Assembly: GCA_002483345.1 (NCBI GenBank)
Contig: DLHS01000015.1
Coordinates: 125,197 to 189,196 of the forward strand
From: Bacteroidetes bacterium UBA7662
Lineage (GTDB): Bacteria; Bacteroidota; Bacteroidia; UBA7662
Direction: 5' to 3'
Length of the DNA: 64,000 nucleotides
Part shown: piece after piece, positions 8,546 through 17,741 of the stretch
How positions within the stretch are numbered: position 1 is the stretch's first letter
How the letters are laid out: every line of letters starts with the position of its first letter
Position numbers and translations under genes: made by a program
Notes under the pieces: generated by a model
The model's input: the letters and a program-made list of their open reading frames with translations, nothing else
Told to the model about the DNA's origin: nothing
Database searches by the model: none

Positions 8546-9898
8546 ATGCCCAAGACCATCAAGCTTTCTAAAGGTCACGACATCAAACTGGTCGGCAAGG
8601 CTGAAAAAAACCTTGCAGATGCCGCTGCTCCTAAGACCGTCAGTATCAACCCACAAGACTTTCGTTACAAAAGATTTAAGGTAATTGTCGAGCCCGGAAC
8701 CGAGGTGAAGGCAGGCACGCCGCTGTTGTACGACAAGGCATTTCCCGACATGAAAATTACAGCACCACACAGTGGTGAAGTAGTGGAAGTACGTCGCGGA
8801 GAAAAGCGGGTACTGCAGGCCATTGTGATTCTCACCGACAAACAAAATCAGTTTGAGGATTTCGGCACTGCCGATCCGAATCAACTGAGCTCCGAAGAGG
8901 TCCGCAGCAAAATGCTGGCTTCAGGCGTTTGGGCTTGTTTACGCCAGCGACCTTACAACTGCATTCCCAATCCGGATGAGGCTCCTAAGTCTATCTTCAT
9001 CTCCGCTTTCGACAGCGCACCGCTGGCTCCGGATATGGATATGATAGTGAAAGAAGAAGGCGCTGCCTTTCAGGCCGGCATTGACGCCCTCCGCAAACTG
9101 ACTGCGGGTAAAGTGCATCTGAACGTGCATGCCACAGAAACCAAATCAACTGTTTTCCTGCAGGCCAAAGGGGTTGAAATAAACACGATCAGCGGTCCGC
9201 ACCCGGCAGGTAATCCCGGTGTGCAGATTCATCATATCGACCCGATCAGAAAAGGGGAGCGTGTCTGGGTAGTCAACCCGCAGGAAGTGATCATCATAGG
9301 CCGCTTGTTCCTGACCGGGCATTACGATGCCCGCCGCGTAGTAGCAACTACAGGCTCTGAATTTAACAGTCGTCAGTATTTCCGTACCATCACCGGTGCA
9401 AACGCCGGGGTGCTTACCGAAGGCAAACTGGCTGCCGGTAATGTCAGGGTAATCAGTGGCAATGTGCTTACCGGAACCAATATAGGTCCTTCAGGACATC
9501 TTGGTTTTTACGATACCCAGCTTACGGCCATTCCAGAAGGAGATGACATGGAGTTCCTCGGCTGGTTGATTCCGTCGTACCCACGCCCTGATATCAGCAG
9601 CTCATTCCCTTGGACATTCCAGAAAAACCGGGAATTTACCGTAAACACCAATACCCACGGAGAAGAGCGCGCCTTTGTGGTTACCGGCCAGTACGAAAAA
9701 GTATTGCCGATGGATATTTTGCCTACCTATCTTCTCAAGTCCATCTTATATAAAGATGTTGACGAGATGGAACAACTGGGTATCTATGAAGTAGCGGAAG
9801 AAGATATGGCCCTTTGTGAATTTGTTTGTACCTCGAAAATCCCGGTGCAGAAAATTGTGCGTGAAGGCCTCGATTTTATGTTTGAAGAAGAGCAATAA
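8546..9898 (+). CDS. nqrA: Na+-translocating NADH:quinone reductase subunit A
   Basis: At 450 residues this is the normal length for NqrA, the soluble cytoplasmic subunit that contacts the quinone-binding part of the sodium-pumping complex. The start MPKTIKLSKGHDIKLVGKA is characteristic, as are SGPHPAGNPGVQIHHIDPI and the Cys-containing LCEFVCTSKIPVQ near the end, typical of NqrA/RnfC relatives. It is the first gene of a six-gene operon in the usual order A-B-C-D-E-F with 8-bp spacing to nqrB. The pump oxidises NADH with quinone and exports Na+. Confidence 0.97.
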   Translation: MPKTIKLSKGHDIKLVGKAEKNLADAAAPKTVSINPQDFRYKRFKVIVEPGTEVKAGTPLLYDKAFPDMKITAPHSGEVVEVRRGEKRVLQAIVILTDKQNQFEDFGTADPNQLSSEEVRSKMLASGVWACLRQRPYNCIPNPDEAPKSIFISAFDSAPLAPDMDMIVKEEGAAFQAGIDALRKLTAGKVHLNVHATETKSTVFLQAKGVEINTISGPHPAGNPGVQIHHIDPIRKGERVWVVNPQEVIIIGRLFLTGHYDARRVVATTGSEFNSRQYFRTITGANAGVLTEGKLAAGNVRVISGNVLTGTNIGPSGHLGFYDTQLTAIPEGDDMEFLGWLIPSYPRPDISSSFPWTFQKNREFTVNTNTHGEERAFVVTGQYEKVLPMDILPTYLLKSILYKDVDEMEQLGIYEVAEEDMALCEFVCTSKIPVQKIVREGLDFMFEEEQ

Positions 9899-9906
9899 AC
9901 CTTTGT

Positions 9907-11043
9907 ATGAAGTTTCTGAAAGACAAAATATTAGAACTCCGTCCGCTGTTTAAAAAAGGCGGCAAGTACGAGAAGTACCACACGGTTTTCGACGGTTTCG
10001 CGACATTCTTGTTCACCCCTGATGAGGTAACCCATCAGGGAACCCACATCAAGGCAGGTATAGACCTGAAGCGTACCATGTTCATCGTGGTGATTGCATT
10101 GGTTCCGGCTTTGTTGTTTGGTATGTGGAATGCCGGACACCAGCATTTTCTGAGTTTGGGCGAGTTCACCGGAACAGGAGAAGGATTCCTTGATAAGCTC
10201 ATTTATGGTGCTATCAAGGTGTTGCCTATCGTTGTTGTTTCTTATGGTGTGGGCCTTGGTATTGAATTTTTCATTGCCACCAAAAAAGGACATGCCATCA
10301 ATGAGGGCTTCCTGGTTTCAGGTATGCTGATTCCATTGATTATGCCACCGGCCATTCCGCTCTGGATGGTTGCGGTAGCTACTGCTTTTGCGGTTATTTT
10401 CGCGAAAGAGGTATTCGGTGGTACCGGCATGAATGTTTTGAATGTGGCACTGGTGGCGCGGGTGTTTCTGTTTTTCGCTTACCCTACCTTCATGTCAGGA
10501 GATGCGGTTTGGATTGCAGAAAAAGCGGACGGCTACAGCGGTGCAACAGCTCTGGCCAACTCTATTGGCGGTGATCCCGGATTCAGTCTTTATGACTTGT
10601 TTATGGGCTTCATCCCCGGTTCAGTGGGAGAAACCAGCAAGCTGGCCATCCTCATAGGTGCGGTTATTCTGATAGCCACAGGCATTGGCAGCTGGAAAGT
10701 AATGGTCAGTGTATTGGCAGGTGCCGGTATCATGGGACTCATCTTCAATGCGATTGGTGCCAATGAATTTATGAATGTGCCTTTCTACTATCATTTCTTC
10801 ATGGGCGGTTTGATGTTCGGTGCTGTATTTATGGCCACCGACCCCGTTACGGCTGCCCAGACTGAAAAAGGCAAATGGTATTATGGTTTGCTCATCGGCA
10901 TGATGGCAGTCATGATTCGTGTTTTTAACCCCGCTTACCCGGAAGGTATCATGCTTGCCATTTTGTTTGGTAATGTGATGGCGCCTTTGATTGATTACAT
11001 CGTAGTTCAGGCTAATATCAAAAGGAGACTTGCTCGTGCGTAA
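9907..11043 (+). CDS. nqrB: Na+-translocating NADH:quinone reductase subunit B
   Basis: A 378-residue integral membrane subunit with about ten helices. Residues S211-G-A-T214 (DGYSGATALA) form the site where FMN is attached to Thr through a phosphoester bond. NqrB also binds riboflavin and contributes most of the sodium path. Its last codons overlap the start of nqrC by 8 bp, so the two are tightly coupled. Attachment needs an ApbE-type flavin transferase, which is not encoded in this window. Confidence 0.97.
   Translation: MKFLKDKILELRPLFKKGGKYEKYHTVFDGFATFLFTPDEVTHQGTHIKAGIDLKRTMFIVVIALVPALLFGMWNAGHQHFLSLGEFTGTGEGFLDKLIYGAIKVLPIVVVSYGVGLGIEFFIATKKGHAINEGFLVSGMLIPLIMPPAIPLWMVAVATAFAVIFAKEVFGGTGMNVLNVALVARVFLFFAYPTFMSGDAVWIAEKADGYSGATALANSIGGDPGFSLYDLFMGFIPGSVGETSKLAILIGAVILIATGIGSWKVMVSVLAGAGIMGLIFNAIGANEFMNVPFYYHFFMGGLMFGAVFMATDPVTAAQTEKGKWYYGLLIGMMAVMIRVFNPAYPEGIMLAILFGNVMAPLIDYIVVQANIKRRLARA
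11021..11027 (+). promoter_or_regulatory. Shine-Dalgarno site that sets the nqrC start
   Basis: AAAGGAG lies 8 nt before the GTG at 11036 and only 2 nt before the alternative TTG at 11030, so it favours the GTG. Strong Shine-Dalgarno sequences are uncommon in Bacteroidota, which makes this one informative. Confidence 0.6.
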
Positions 11044-11743
11044 TACCAATAACTACATCATCATGTTCGCGGTCATAGTGACCGTAATCTCAGCAATACT
11101 ACTTGCTTCGGCGGCTACTATCCTGAAGCCTTATCAGGATGCGAATCTGCTCAAGGAAAAACAACAGAATATCCTGAAGGTGGTAGGCCTGACAAATCCG
11201 GATGACTACAAAAATTTCGATAAGCTTATCGCAGGTATTGTAGTAGATGAAAAAGGAAATGAGGTAGCTGGAAAAGAAGCTATGTCGATTGATTTGGCGC
11301 TGGAGAAACGTATTCAGGCTAAAAATCCGGACCACAAGCTTTACTACCCGCTTTATGTGTATACAGATGCCGCCGGCAAAAAAACGTTCATTCTTCAATT
11401 AGCAGGAGTGGGACTTTGGGGGCCAATCTGGGGTTACGTCGCACTTGATGAAGATGGTAACACCATTAAGCAAGCTGTTTTTGATCACAAAGGGGAAACA
11501 CCTGGTTTGGGTGCGGAAATAAATACCGCCGGATTTCAGAATCAGTTTGCCAATAAAAAGATACTCGACGAGCAGGGACAATTTGTTTCTGTTGCCGTAG
11601 AAAAGGGTAAACACGAAGCCAGCGACCTCCATAAAGTGGATGCTATCAGCGGCGGAACCATTACATCTACCGGGGTTTCGAACATGCTTCGAGCCGACAT
11701 TGAATTTTATCTCGCCTACATCCAAAAGCAAAAGAAAGGTTAA
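11036..11743 (+). CDS. nqrC: Na+-translocating NADH:quinone reductase subunit C
   Basis: A 235-residue subunit with one N-terminal membrane anchor (about residues 7-28) and an extracytoplasmic FMN-binding domain. The flavinylation motif is S205-G-G-T208 (DAISGGTITS), with Gly where many NqrC proteins have Ala (SGAT); Thr208 should carry the FMN. I place the start at the GTG at 11036 because of the well-spaced AAAGGAG. The in-frame TTG at 11030 would add two residues. It overlaps nqrB by 8 bp and is followed after 4 bp by nqrD. Confidence 0.95.
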   Translation: MRNTNNYIIMFAVIVTVISAILLASAATILKPYQDANLLKEKQQNILKVVGLTNPDDYKNFDKLIAGIVVDEKGNEVAGKEAMSIDLALEKRIQAKNPDHKLYYPLYVYTDAAGKKTFILQLAGVGLWGPIWGYVALDEDGNTIKQAVFDHKGETPGLGAEINTAGFQNQFANKKILDEQGQFVSVAVEKGKHEASDLHKVDAISGGTITSTGVSNMLRADIEFYLAYIQKQKKG

Positions 11744-11747
11744 CCTG

Positions 11748-12413
11748 ATGAGTGCTGTAGAAACCAAAGTGCAGGAAGAGAAAAAACCTCTTCTGAGCAA
11801 AAAAGACAGGAAGCTGATTACCGATCCGCTTTCGGATAATAACCCGATTACCATTCAGGTATTGGGAATCTGTTCTGCGCTTGCAGTAACAACCCAGTTG
11901 AAGCCTACTATGGTAATGGCAATTTCTGTGACGGTGGTTGTCATGTTTTCCAATCTGATTATTTCCTGGATGCGTAACCTGATTCCGGGTCGTATCCGAA
12001 TTATAGTTCAATTAACCGTAGTATCCGTGCTGGTAATTCTGGTCGACCAGGTATTAAAGGCCTTTGTTTATGATGTCAGCAAACAACTTTCAGTGTTTGT
12101 GGGTTTGATTATTACGAACTGTATTGTAATGGGACGTCTGGAAGCTTTTGCGATGGGTAACAAACCGGTGCCTTCCATTCTGGATGGCCTTGGTAACGGC
12201 CTTGGATACGGCGCTGTTATTATGAGTGTTGCATTTTTCAGAGAACTATCGGGGAGCGGGAAAATTTTTGGTTTTCAGGTAATTCCTGATTTTGTTTATG
12301 AAATGGGCTATGTGAACAATGGTCTGATGATGATTCCTGCCGGTGCACTTTTTACCATTGCCGTGATTATCTGGATACAACGTTCAATCACTAAAAAATT
12401 CGAGGAGGCTTAA
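11748..12413 (+). CDS. nqrD: Na+-translocating NADH:quinone reductase subunit D
   Basis: A 221-residue membrane subunit with about six helices. Cys42 (LGICSALAV) and Cys125 (TNCIVMGR) match the two Cys that, with two from NqrE, hold an intramembrane [2Fe-2S] cluster in solved structures. The frame is open well upstream inside nqrC, but the ATG at 11748, 4 bp after the nqrC stop, gives the normal NqrD N-terminus MSAVETKVQEEKK. Confidence 0.96.
   Translation: MSAVETKVQEEKKPLLSKKDRKLITDPLSDNNPITIQVLGICSALAVTTQLKPTMVMAISVTVVVMFSNLIISWMRNLIPGRIRIIVQLTVVSVLVILVDQVLKAFVYDVSKQLSVFVGLIITNCIVMGRLEAFAMGNKPVPSILDGLGNGLGYGAVIMSVAFFRELSGSGKIFGFQVIPDFVYEMGYVNNGLMMIPAGALFTIAVIIWIQRSITKKFEEA
12402..12408 (+). 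promoter_or_regulatory. Shine-Dalgarno site of nqrE
   Basis: GAGGAGG inside the last codons of nqrD lies 8 nt before the nqrE ATG. It is an unusually complete ribosome-binding site for this phylum and probably helps balance expression inside the operon. Confidence 0.55.
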
Positions 12414-12416
12414 GGC

Positions 12417-13043
12417 ATGTTATTTTTAGCGACAGATCTCATCAGTATTTTCGTCAAGTCGATTTTTGTCGACAATATGATTTTCGCCTACTTTCTGGGC
12501 ATGTGTTCATATCTGGCCGTTTCCAAGGATGTTAAAACTGCACTTGGATTAGGAGTTGCTGTAATATTCGTATTGGGTATTACTGTTCCGATCAACTGGT
12601 TGCTTCTGAATGAGGTACTAAAAGAAGGAGCTTTGGCCTGGATATCTCCTTCATTTGCCAAAGTTGACCTTACTTTTCTGGCATTCATCATGTTTATTGC
12701 CACCATTGCATCTATGACGCAATTAGTTGAAATGGTGATTGAAAAGTTTTCTCCTGCACTTTACGGTACTCTGGGTATTTTCCTTCCTTTGATAGCCGTG
12801 AATTGCTCTATACTGGGCGGCTCTCTCTTCATGCAGGAGAGAGACTATACTCTTGCTGAAGCCAGTGTGTTCGGGCTTGGTTCAGGAGTGGGCTGGATGA
12901 TAGCCATCGTGGCAATCGCTGCCATTCGGATGAAAATTCGTTATTCAGACGTTCCTAAACCACTTCGGGGACTTGGAATAACGTTCATCATTACCGGACT
13001 GATGGGACTCGCGTTTATGAGCTTCCTTGGTATTAATCTTTAA
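12417..13043 (+). CDS. nqrE: Na+-translocating NADH:quinone reductase subunit E
   Basis: A 208-residue membrane subunit homologous to NqrD with inverted topology. Cys30 (FLGMCSYLAV) and Cys130 (AVNCSILGG) are the two iron-sulfur ligands it contributes. It begins 3 bp after the nqrD stop and ends 11 bp before nqrF. Confidence 0.97.
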   Translation: MLFLATDLISIFVKSIFVDNMIFAYFLGMCSYLAVSKDVKTALGLGVAVIFVLGITVPINWLLLNEVLKEGALAWISPSFAKVDLTFLAFIMFIATIASMTQLVEMVIEKFSPALYGTLGIFLPLIAVNCSILGGSLFMQERDYTLAEASVFGLGSGVGWMIAIVAIAAIRMKIRYSDVPKPLRGLGITFIITGLMGLAFMSFLGINL

Positions 13044-13054
13044 TCTTCAGAGAT

Positions 13055-14374
13055 ATGCTGATACTTGATCTTATGACAATACTTGGTTTGAGTGTGGGAG
13101 CCTTTCTGGCAATCATTCTTGCCCTTGTATTTATCCTGATGTATGCGCAGAAAAAACTGGTTCCCACCGGTGATATCAGGATTGTGGTGAATGGTGAGGA
13201 GGCTAATCCAATTGTTACCAAACCCGGCAGTACCCTGCTCAGCACCCTCAGCGAGTCCAAATTATTTCTTCCCTCAGCTTGCGGTGGTGGCGGTACCTGT
13301 GCCATGTGTAAGTGTCAGGTGCTGGAAGGGGGTGGCGATGTGCTTCCCACAGAAAAAGGTCACCTGAGCCGCAAGGAACAGCAGGATCACTGGCGCCTGG
13401 CTTGTCAGGTGAAAGTGAAAAACGACATGAAAGTCCATGTTCCTGAAGAGGTATTTGGCATCAAGAAGTGGGAATGCGAGGTTGTCTCCAACTACAATGT
13501 GGCTACTTTTATCAAAGAATTTGTAGTGCGACTCCCGGAAGGAGAGCATCTTGACTTTGAATCGGGTGGTTATATTCAGATAGATGTGCCGGCTTTGGAA
13601 GTTGATTTCAAAACCATGGATATCTCTCCTTTGCCAAACGATCCGGCTGGTAAAGACAAATACAAAGAGGATTGGGATAAATTCAAACTCTGGGATCTGA
13701 AAATGAAGAACCCTGAACCCATCTTCCGTGCCTATTCCATGGCCAATCACCCGGCAGAAGGCAATATCATCATGTTGAACATCCGTATCGCCACTCCGCC
13801 ATGGGATCGTGCCAACAACCGTTGGATGCAGGTTAATCCGGGTATCTGTTCTTCATTTGTATTCTCCCGCAAACCAGGTGATAAAGTGACCATTTCAGGG
13901 CCATATGGTGAGTTTTTCATCAAACCGACTGAAAAAGAGATGATTTACATCGGTGGAGGGGCTGGTATGGCACCATTGCGCAGCCATATTTTTCACCTTT
14001 TCCACACCCTGAAGTCAAACCGCAAGGTCAGCTTCTGGTATGGCGGACGCTCTAAACGCGAGCTGTTCTATATCGATGAATTCCGTGCTATTGAGCGTGA
14101 ATTCTCGAATTTCCGCTTCCACGTTGTGCTCTCTGAGCCGTTGCCGGAAGACAACTGGAAAGTTTCTAAAGATGTAGAAGACCGTGATGGTGATGGATTC
14201 CTGGGTTTTGTGCACCAGTCCTTTATCGATAATTATCTCAGCAAACACCCGGATCCGGAAGAAATAGAGTTCTACTTCTGTGGCCCTCCTATGATGAACC
14301 AGGCTGTTGTGAAAATGTGCGACGACTGGGGTGTTCCTGAGGAACATGTCAGCTTCGATGATTTCGGAGGATAA
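13055..14374 (+). CDS. nqrF: Na+-translocating NADH:quinone reductase subunit F
   Basis: A 439-residue electron-input subunit. One membrane helix (about 8-29) anchors a plant-type ferredoxin domain whose [2Fe-2S] ligands are Cys76, Cys82, Cys85 and Cys117, followed by a ferredoxin-NADP reductase-like part. FAD is bound at RAYSMANHP and NADH at GGGAGMAPLR and FYFCGPPMMN. The C-terminus DDFGG is typical. NADH electrons enter here and pass FAD, then [2Fe-2S], to NqrD/E, NqrC and NqrB. It is the last gene of the operon, with a strong terminator 25 bp downstream. Confidence 0.97.
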   Translation: MLILDLMTILGLSVGAFLAIILALVFILMYAQKKLVPTGDIRIVVNGEEANPIVTKPGSTLLSTLSESKLFLPSACGGGGTCAMCKCQVLEGGGDVLPTEKGHLSRKEQQDHWRLACQVKVKNDMKVHVPEEVFGIKKWECEVVSNYNVATFIKEFVVRLPEGEHLDFESGGYIQIDVPALEVDFKTMDISPLPNDPAGKDKYKEDWDKFKLWDLKMKNPEPIFRAYSMANHPAEGNIIMLNIRIATPPWDRANNRWMQVNPGICSSFVFSRKPGDKVTISGPYGEFFIKPTEKEMIYIGGGAGMAPLRSHIFHLFHTLKSNRKVSFWYGGRSKRELFYIDEFRAIEREFSNFRFHVVLSEPLPEDNWKVSKDVEDRDGDGFLGFVHQSFIDNYLSKHPDPEEIEFYFCGPPMMNQAVVKMCDDWGVPEEHVSFDDFGG

Positions 14375-14398
14375 TTAATTCTCTGCCAAACTTTATGG

Positions 14399-14424
14399 AA
14401 GGCTGCCTTTGGGCGGCCTTTTTG
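14399..14424 (+). terminator. Intrinsic terminator of the nqr operon
   Basis: AAGGCTGCC and GGCGGCCTT form a 9-bp stem with one T-G wobble and a TTTG loop, followed by a short T-run. The remaining bases to 14656 show no gene, only a weak promoter-like TATCTTG just before the next ATG. Confidence 0.8.
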
Positions 14425-14656
14425 TTTAGATATTGGGAGAGCGAGAGAGCGAGAAAAGGGTAGGATAGCTGCTGCGCAAATTATTAACATCAGTACCATC
14501 CGTGCCCAGCCCAGACTGTCATAAGGTTCAATAAATCGGGTTTTGAAGTTTCACAGCAGATTACGAAGTTCCTTAAAGAGCTTTTAAGCTAAAAATCCTG
14601 TTATTCCATCACCTCAGCATTTCATCAAAAGGAAGATTGACATATCTTGCGCTGCA

Positions 14657-15292
14657 ATGAAAAAGTTCATCTGGTCAATACTTAATACGCTTCGCCTCGG
14701 TGGTGCCGTTCAACTTTTAATAGCAGGTTATCTGAAGGAGAACGGTTGGTTCAGGAGTTTCCATACCAAACGTTCAGTAGATGCCAATAATCATCCGATT
14801 CCGTGGATAACCTATCCTTGTATTCACTTCCTGGAGGGTCGTTTGGCAGCTGATATGACAGTTTTTGAGTATGGTGCAGGAAATTCTACCCGCTGGTACG
14901 CGCAAAGGGTGTTATCTGTAATTTCAGTTGAAAATGATCAGGGGTGGGTACAATTACTCGAAAAGCAAGGCCTGCCTGCCAATGCGAACCTCCTGTACCG
15001 GGAATTGGGCAATGGATATGCAGAAGCCATTAAGGAGTATACCACCGGATTTGATATGGTAGTAGTGGACGGCAGAAGCAGGAACGCCTGTCTGCGAAAC
15101 AGTCTTGACAAACTGACGGAACGGGGCATCATCCTGTTTGATAATACCGACAGGAGTGATTATCAGGAATCTTATGATCTGTTAAAGAACCAGGGTTTTA
15201 AACGCATAGATTTCTGGGGATTATCTCCCATTGTGCCAATTCTTAATTGTACTACTCTTTTTTACCGTAAGGATAATGTCCTGGGGATATGA
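14657..15292 (+). CDS. Putative class I SAM-dependent methyltransferase
   Basis: A 211-residue protein. The motif VFEYGAGNSTRWYA resembles the SAM-binding glycine loop, and DMVVVDGRSRNACL plus GIILFDNTDRSDY look like the acidic strand and post-IV region of a class I methyltransferase fold. Similar small proteins occur in polysaccharide clusters. The substrate is unknown, though the adjacent glycan genes make a sugar or glycan carrier likely. The N-terminus is hydrophobic (about residues 3-25) and may associate with the membrane. It stands alone on the plus strand and converges with the aminosugar operon, with a small hairpin between them. Confidence 0.6.
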   Translation: MKKFIWSILNTLRLGGAVQLLIAGYLKENGWFRSFHTKRSVDANNHPIPWITYPCIHFLEGRLAADMTVFEYGAGNSTRWYAQRVLSVISVENDQGWVQLLEKQGLPANANLLYRELGNGYAEAIKEYTTGFDMVVVDGRSRNACLRNSLDKLTERGIILFDNTDRSDYQESYDLLKNQGFKRIDFWGLSPIVPILNCTTLFYRKDNVLGI

Positions 15293-15293
15293 G

Positions 15294-15314
15294 TAGGAGC
15301 AGGCCTCCTATTTT
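15294..15314 (+). terminator. Weak terminator hairpin between convergent genes
   Basis: TAGGAG at 15294-15299 and CTCCTA at 15305-15310 form a 6-bp stem with a CAGGC loop followed by TTTT. The second arm overlaps the stop codon of the convergent glycosyltransferase gene. Confidence 0.4.
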
Positions 15315-16207
15315 GATTTCAGGAAGTATTTCAAGGCGTGAACTATTTTCCCGGAGAGGGACCTCCCTCTCTTAAAATAACGTACGATTTGCGCACGTGC
15401 CTGCATACTTTCCGCTACCGGGAACTCGTGGGGTATGTAGATGGCATTGGTAGCTAAACTTACCTCCAGAAATGTGGATTTAATGGTAAAGTGGGTTCCT
15501 GTCCCATCATTTCCAATGTGTTGTACCAGGGATTGGGCAGGGAACAGGGTGAGTTTATCCTGCAAAAATGTAGAAGCATACCAACGGACTGCCCACGAGT
15601 TGTTTTTACCTGCAATCTGGTTTGACAGCATTTGACTGTAGGGGTAACTTCCTTCAAAATCAAAGGCATGCATGCCTTTGATGGCTTGTATACCGTTTAA
15701 TAATTTGCTTCCATCTGCTTCAAATATTTTCCAGGCATTGCTCCAGGTCGCCCATCCCCAACAATCGCTGTTTCTGAGGAAGTAACACGGTTCGGCAATT
15801 TTAACAGGGTAGGAGTAGCCATGGATACTGGCAACCCGGTCATCCTGCTGATAACGTTCAATACCATCGTTCATAAACTGCAGAAAAAAAGGCGCAGTTA
15901 CCAGATCATCCTCCAGCACAATCACTTTTCCGAATGCTGAGATCATTTCGTCAACACCTGCAATGATGGAGCGACTTAAACCCATATTTTCGGGGCGGTG
16001 AATGATTTTCACCGCAGCAAAGCCGGTAATCGTTTTCAGATAATCACGGACTTGTTGCACAGCCACTTCATGGCCTGGTTTCGGGCCGTCGCTGTAAACA
16101 AATAAGGATGAGGCTTCCGCCAGCGTATTCTGTGACAAGGCAGTAAGCGTCCGCTTCAGGTGGTCAAGGCGATTATAACAGAATAATACGATGGGAGCGG
16201 GAACCAT
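15308..16207 (-). CDS. Glycosyltransferase, GT-A fold (family 2-like)
   Basis: A 299-residue protein opening with MVPAPIVLFCYNRLDHLKRT, typical of nucleotide-sugar-binding GT-A domains. LFVYSDGPKPG and VIVLEDDLVTAPFFL supply the acidic metal-binding residues (EDD). WGWATWSNAWK resembles glycosyltransferases of lipopolysaccharide clusters. I place the start at 16207, where its ATG shares one base with the upstream TGA (TGATG). A longer reading to 16234 adds nine residues with no family support. It is the last gene of the minus-strand aminosugar operon and may transfer the sugar made by the two genes before it; donor and acceptor are inference. Confidence 0.82.
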   Translation of the reverse strand: MVPAPIVLFCYNRLDHLKRTLTALSQNTLAEASSLFVYSDGPKPGHEVAVQQVRDYLKTITGFAAVKIIHRPENMGLSRSIIAGVDEMISAFGKVIVLEDDLVTAPFFLQFMNDGIERYQQDDRVASIHGYSYPVKIAEPCYFLRNSDCWGWATWSNAWKIFEADGSKLLNGIQAIKGMHAFDFEGSYPYSQMLSNQIAGKNNSWAVRWYASTFLQDKLTLFPAQSLVQHIGNDGTGTHFTIKSTFLEVSLATNAIYIPHEFPVAESMQARAQIVRYFKRGRSLSGKIVHALKYFLKSK

Positions 16208-17328
16208 CAACTGAAATTTTGTATCAGCGCACAAATGTAACGTATGTCTGACTCGTTATGAATGGTTGAAACAGGCAAACTCAGCTCAGTAGCTGCAATC
16301 TCACGGGCCAGTAGGCTGTCGCCTTCCGGTAGTGCCCAACCCTTTTTTTGATAGATATGACGAATAGATTGCTGGTCGACCGGCGCAATGGGATAATGAA
16401 TTTCTGTCTTTACACCATTGTCCAGTAAATATTGTCTTAACTCATCCCGTTTGGGATGGCGGATGGCATAGATGTGAAATACATCAAAAGCTTCTGCCTG
16501 ACGCACTGGTTTTAAGACAGTCTCTGGCAACTCAGCATTGTATATGTTGGCCAGTTGACGTTTATGATTGTTAATAGGATCTAAATGCTTCAACTTGATA
16601 TGTAGAAATGCAGCCTGTATCTCATCCAGCCTTGAATTTGCGCCAATAAACTCATTCTGGTATTTCACATGTGAGCCATAGTTCCGCCAGGCTTTGAGTT
16701 TATGGTAGGTCTCTTCATCCTGAATGGCAATGCCACCGGCATCACCCAAAGCACCCAGATTTTTGGTTGGGTAGAAACTGAAGGCTCCTATCCCGAAGCT
16801 GCCTGTCATTCTGCCGTTCCACCTGGCCCCATGGGACTGTGCGCAATCCTCAATAAGCAGTAATTTGTATTGGTTTACAATCGCCATGATGGCGTCCATA
16901 TCGCATGATTTGCCATACAGATGGACAATCATGATGGCCTTGGTTTTTTCAGTTATTTTGGCCTCAATCAGTTGTGGATTTATATTGAGTGTCTCCGGGT
17001 CAGGTTCAACAAAAACAGGCTTCAAACCTGCATTCAAGACGGCATTGATGGTGGCTATGTAGGTGTTGGAAGGAACAATTACCTCACTTCCAGCCGGGAA
17101 ATCTGCAATTTTAAGGGGCAATTCAAGTGCATCCAGGCCTGAGGCAACGCCGAGGAAATAAGGGACTCCCAAATAGCTGGCAAATGCCTTCTCAAAGGCT
17201 GCGGTTTCTTTTCCCAGAATAAACCAACCTGTCTCAAGCATGCGGTGGAATACCTCTTCATAGTCTTGCTGAAAAGGGGCGTTCAGCAACTTCAGATTTT
17301 CATACTCAATGGTTCGGATAGCGCTCAT
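16207..17328 (-). CDS. DegT/DnrJ/EryC1/StrS sugar aminotransferase (FdtB-type)
   Basis: A 373-residue PLP enzyme of normal length. The cofactor lysine is K189 in SFYPTKNLGALGD and the pyridine-binding Asp is D161 in LIEDCAQSHGA. Family members transfer an amino group from glutamate to a keto sugar nucleotide. Because the gene just upstream encodes an FdtA-type 3,4-ketoisomerase, the likely reaction is 3-amination of dTDP-3-keto-6-deoxyhexose, as by FdtB, QdtB or TylB. Product stereochemistry (Fuc3N or Qui3N) cannot be told by eye. It overlaps the isomerase gene by 23 bp and the glycosyltransferase by 1 bp. Confidence 0.9.
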   Translation of the reverse strand: MSAIRTIEYENLKLLNAPFQQDYEEVFHRMLETGWFILGKETAAFEKAFASYLGVPYFLGVASGLDALELPLKIADFPAGSEVIVPSNTYIATINAVLNAGLKPVFVEPDPETLNINPQLIEAKITEKTKAIMIVHLYGKSCDMDAIMAIVNQYKLLLIEDCAQSHGARWNGRMTGSFGIGAFSFYPTKNLGALGDAGGIAIQDEETYHKLKAWRNYGSHVKYQNEFIGANSRLDEIQAAFLHIKLKHLDPINNHKRQLANIYNAELPETVLKPVRQAEAFDVFHIYAIRHPKRDELRQYLLDNGVKTEIHYPIAPVDQQSIRHIYQKKGWALPEGDSLLAREIAATELSLPVSTIHNESDIRYICALIQNFS

Positions 17329-17677
17329 CGATATAGTCGTTCACGTCATAGAATGTATTGGCAAGTACCAAAAGAATGGTGTTGGGGGATGTGGCTGTCA
17401 TGGTGTGCCAGTCTTTGCGATCTACAAAGAGTGCTTTACCAGGCGCATCCAGCAATACTTCCGACTCTTTCTGACCATCATGGAGATAAACAAGGCAACT
17501 TCCACTGATGCAAATCAATACCTGATCGCTCTGGTGGTGGCGGTGACCGCCACGGACAGTTTCATCAGCAAAGTGAATATAGTAAACCCGCTTGATGTCG
17601 AAAGGAATCTGATCCTGCAAGACGTGGAGAGAACCCCTGTCGTCTCCAAAACCTTTAATTGGAATGATATGTGCCAT
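17306..17677 (-). CDS. dTDP-4-keto-6-deoxyglucose 3,4-ketoisomerase (FdtA/QdtA/WxcM-like cupin)
   Basis: A 123-residue single-domain cupin. The active-site histidines are in VRGGHRHHQSDQ (H45, H47, H48), matching the essential His pair of FdtA, and FDDRGSL-like GDDRGSLHVL and DRKDWHTM are family hallmarks. The enzyme moves the keto group from C4 to C3 of dTDP-4-keto-6-deoxyglucose, preparing the substrate for the aminotransferase encoded next. Whether it yields the galacto (FdtA) or gluco (QdtA, Tyl1a) epimer is not decidable by eye. A 64-bp gap separates it from the upstream glycosyltransferase gene. Confidence 0.88.
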   Translation of the reverse strand: MAHIIPIKGFGDDRGSLHVLQDQIPFDIKRVYYIHFADETVRGGHRHHQSDQVLICISGSCLVYLHDGQKESEVLLDAPGKALFVDRKDWHTMTATSPNTILLVLANTFYDVNDYIDERYPNH

Positions 17678-17741
17678 GATACTTTGTGGAAGTAAGATAA
17701 GGGCAATTCGGCCAATGCAGAAGAAAGGGCTATATTATTCC

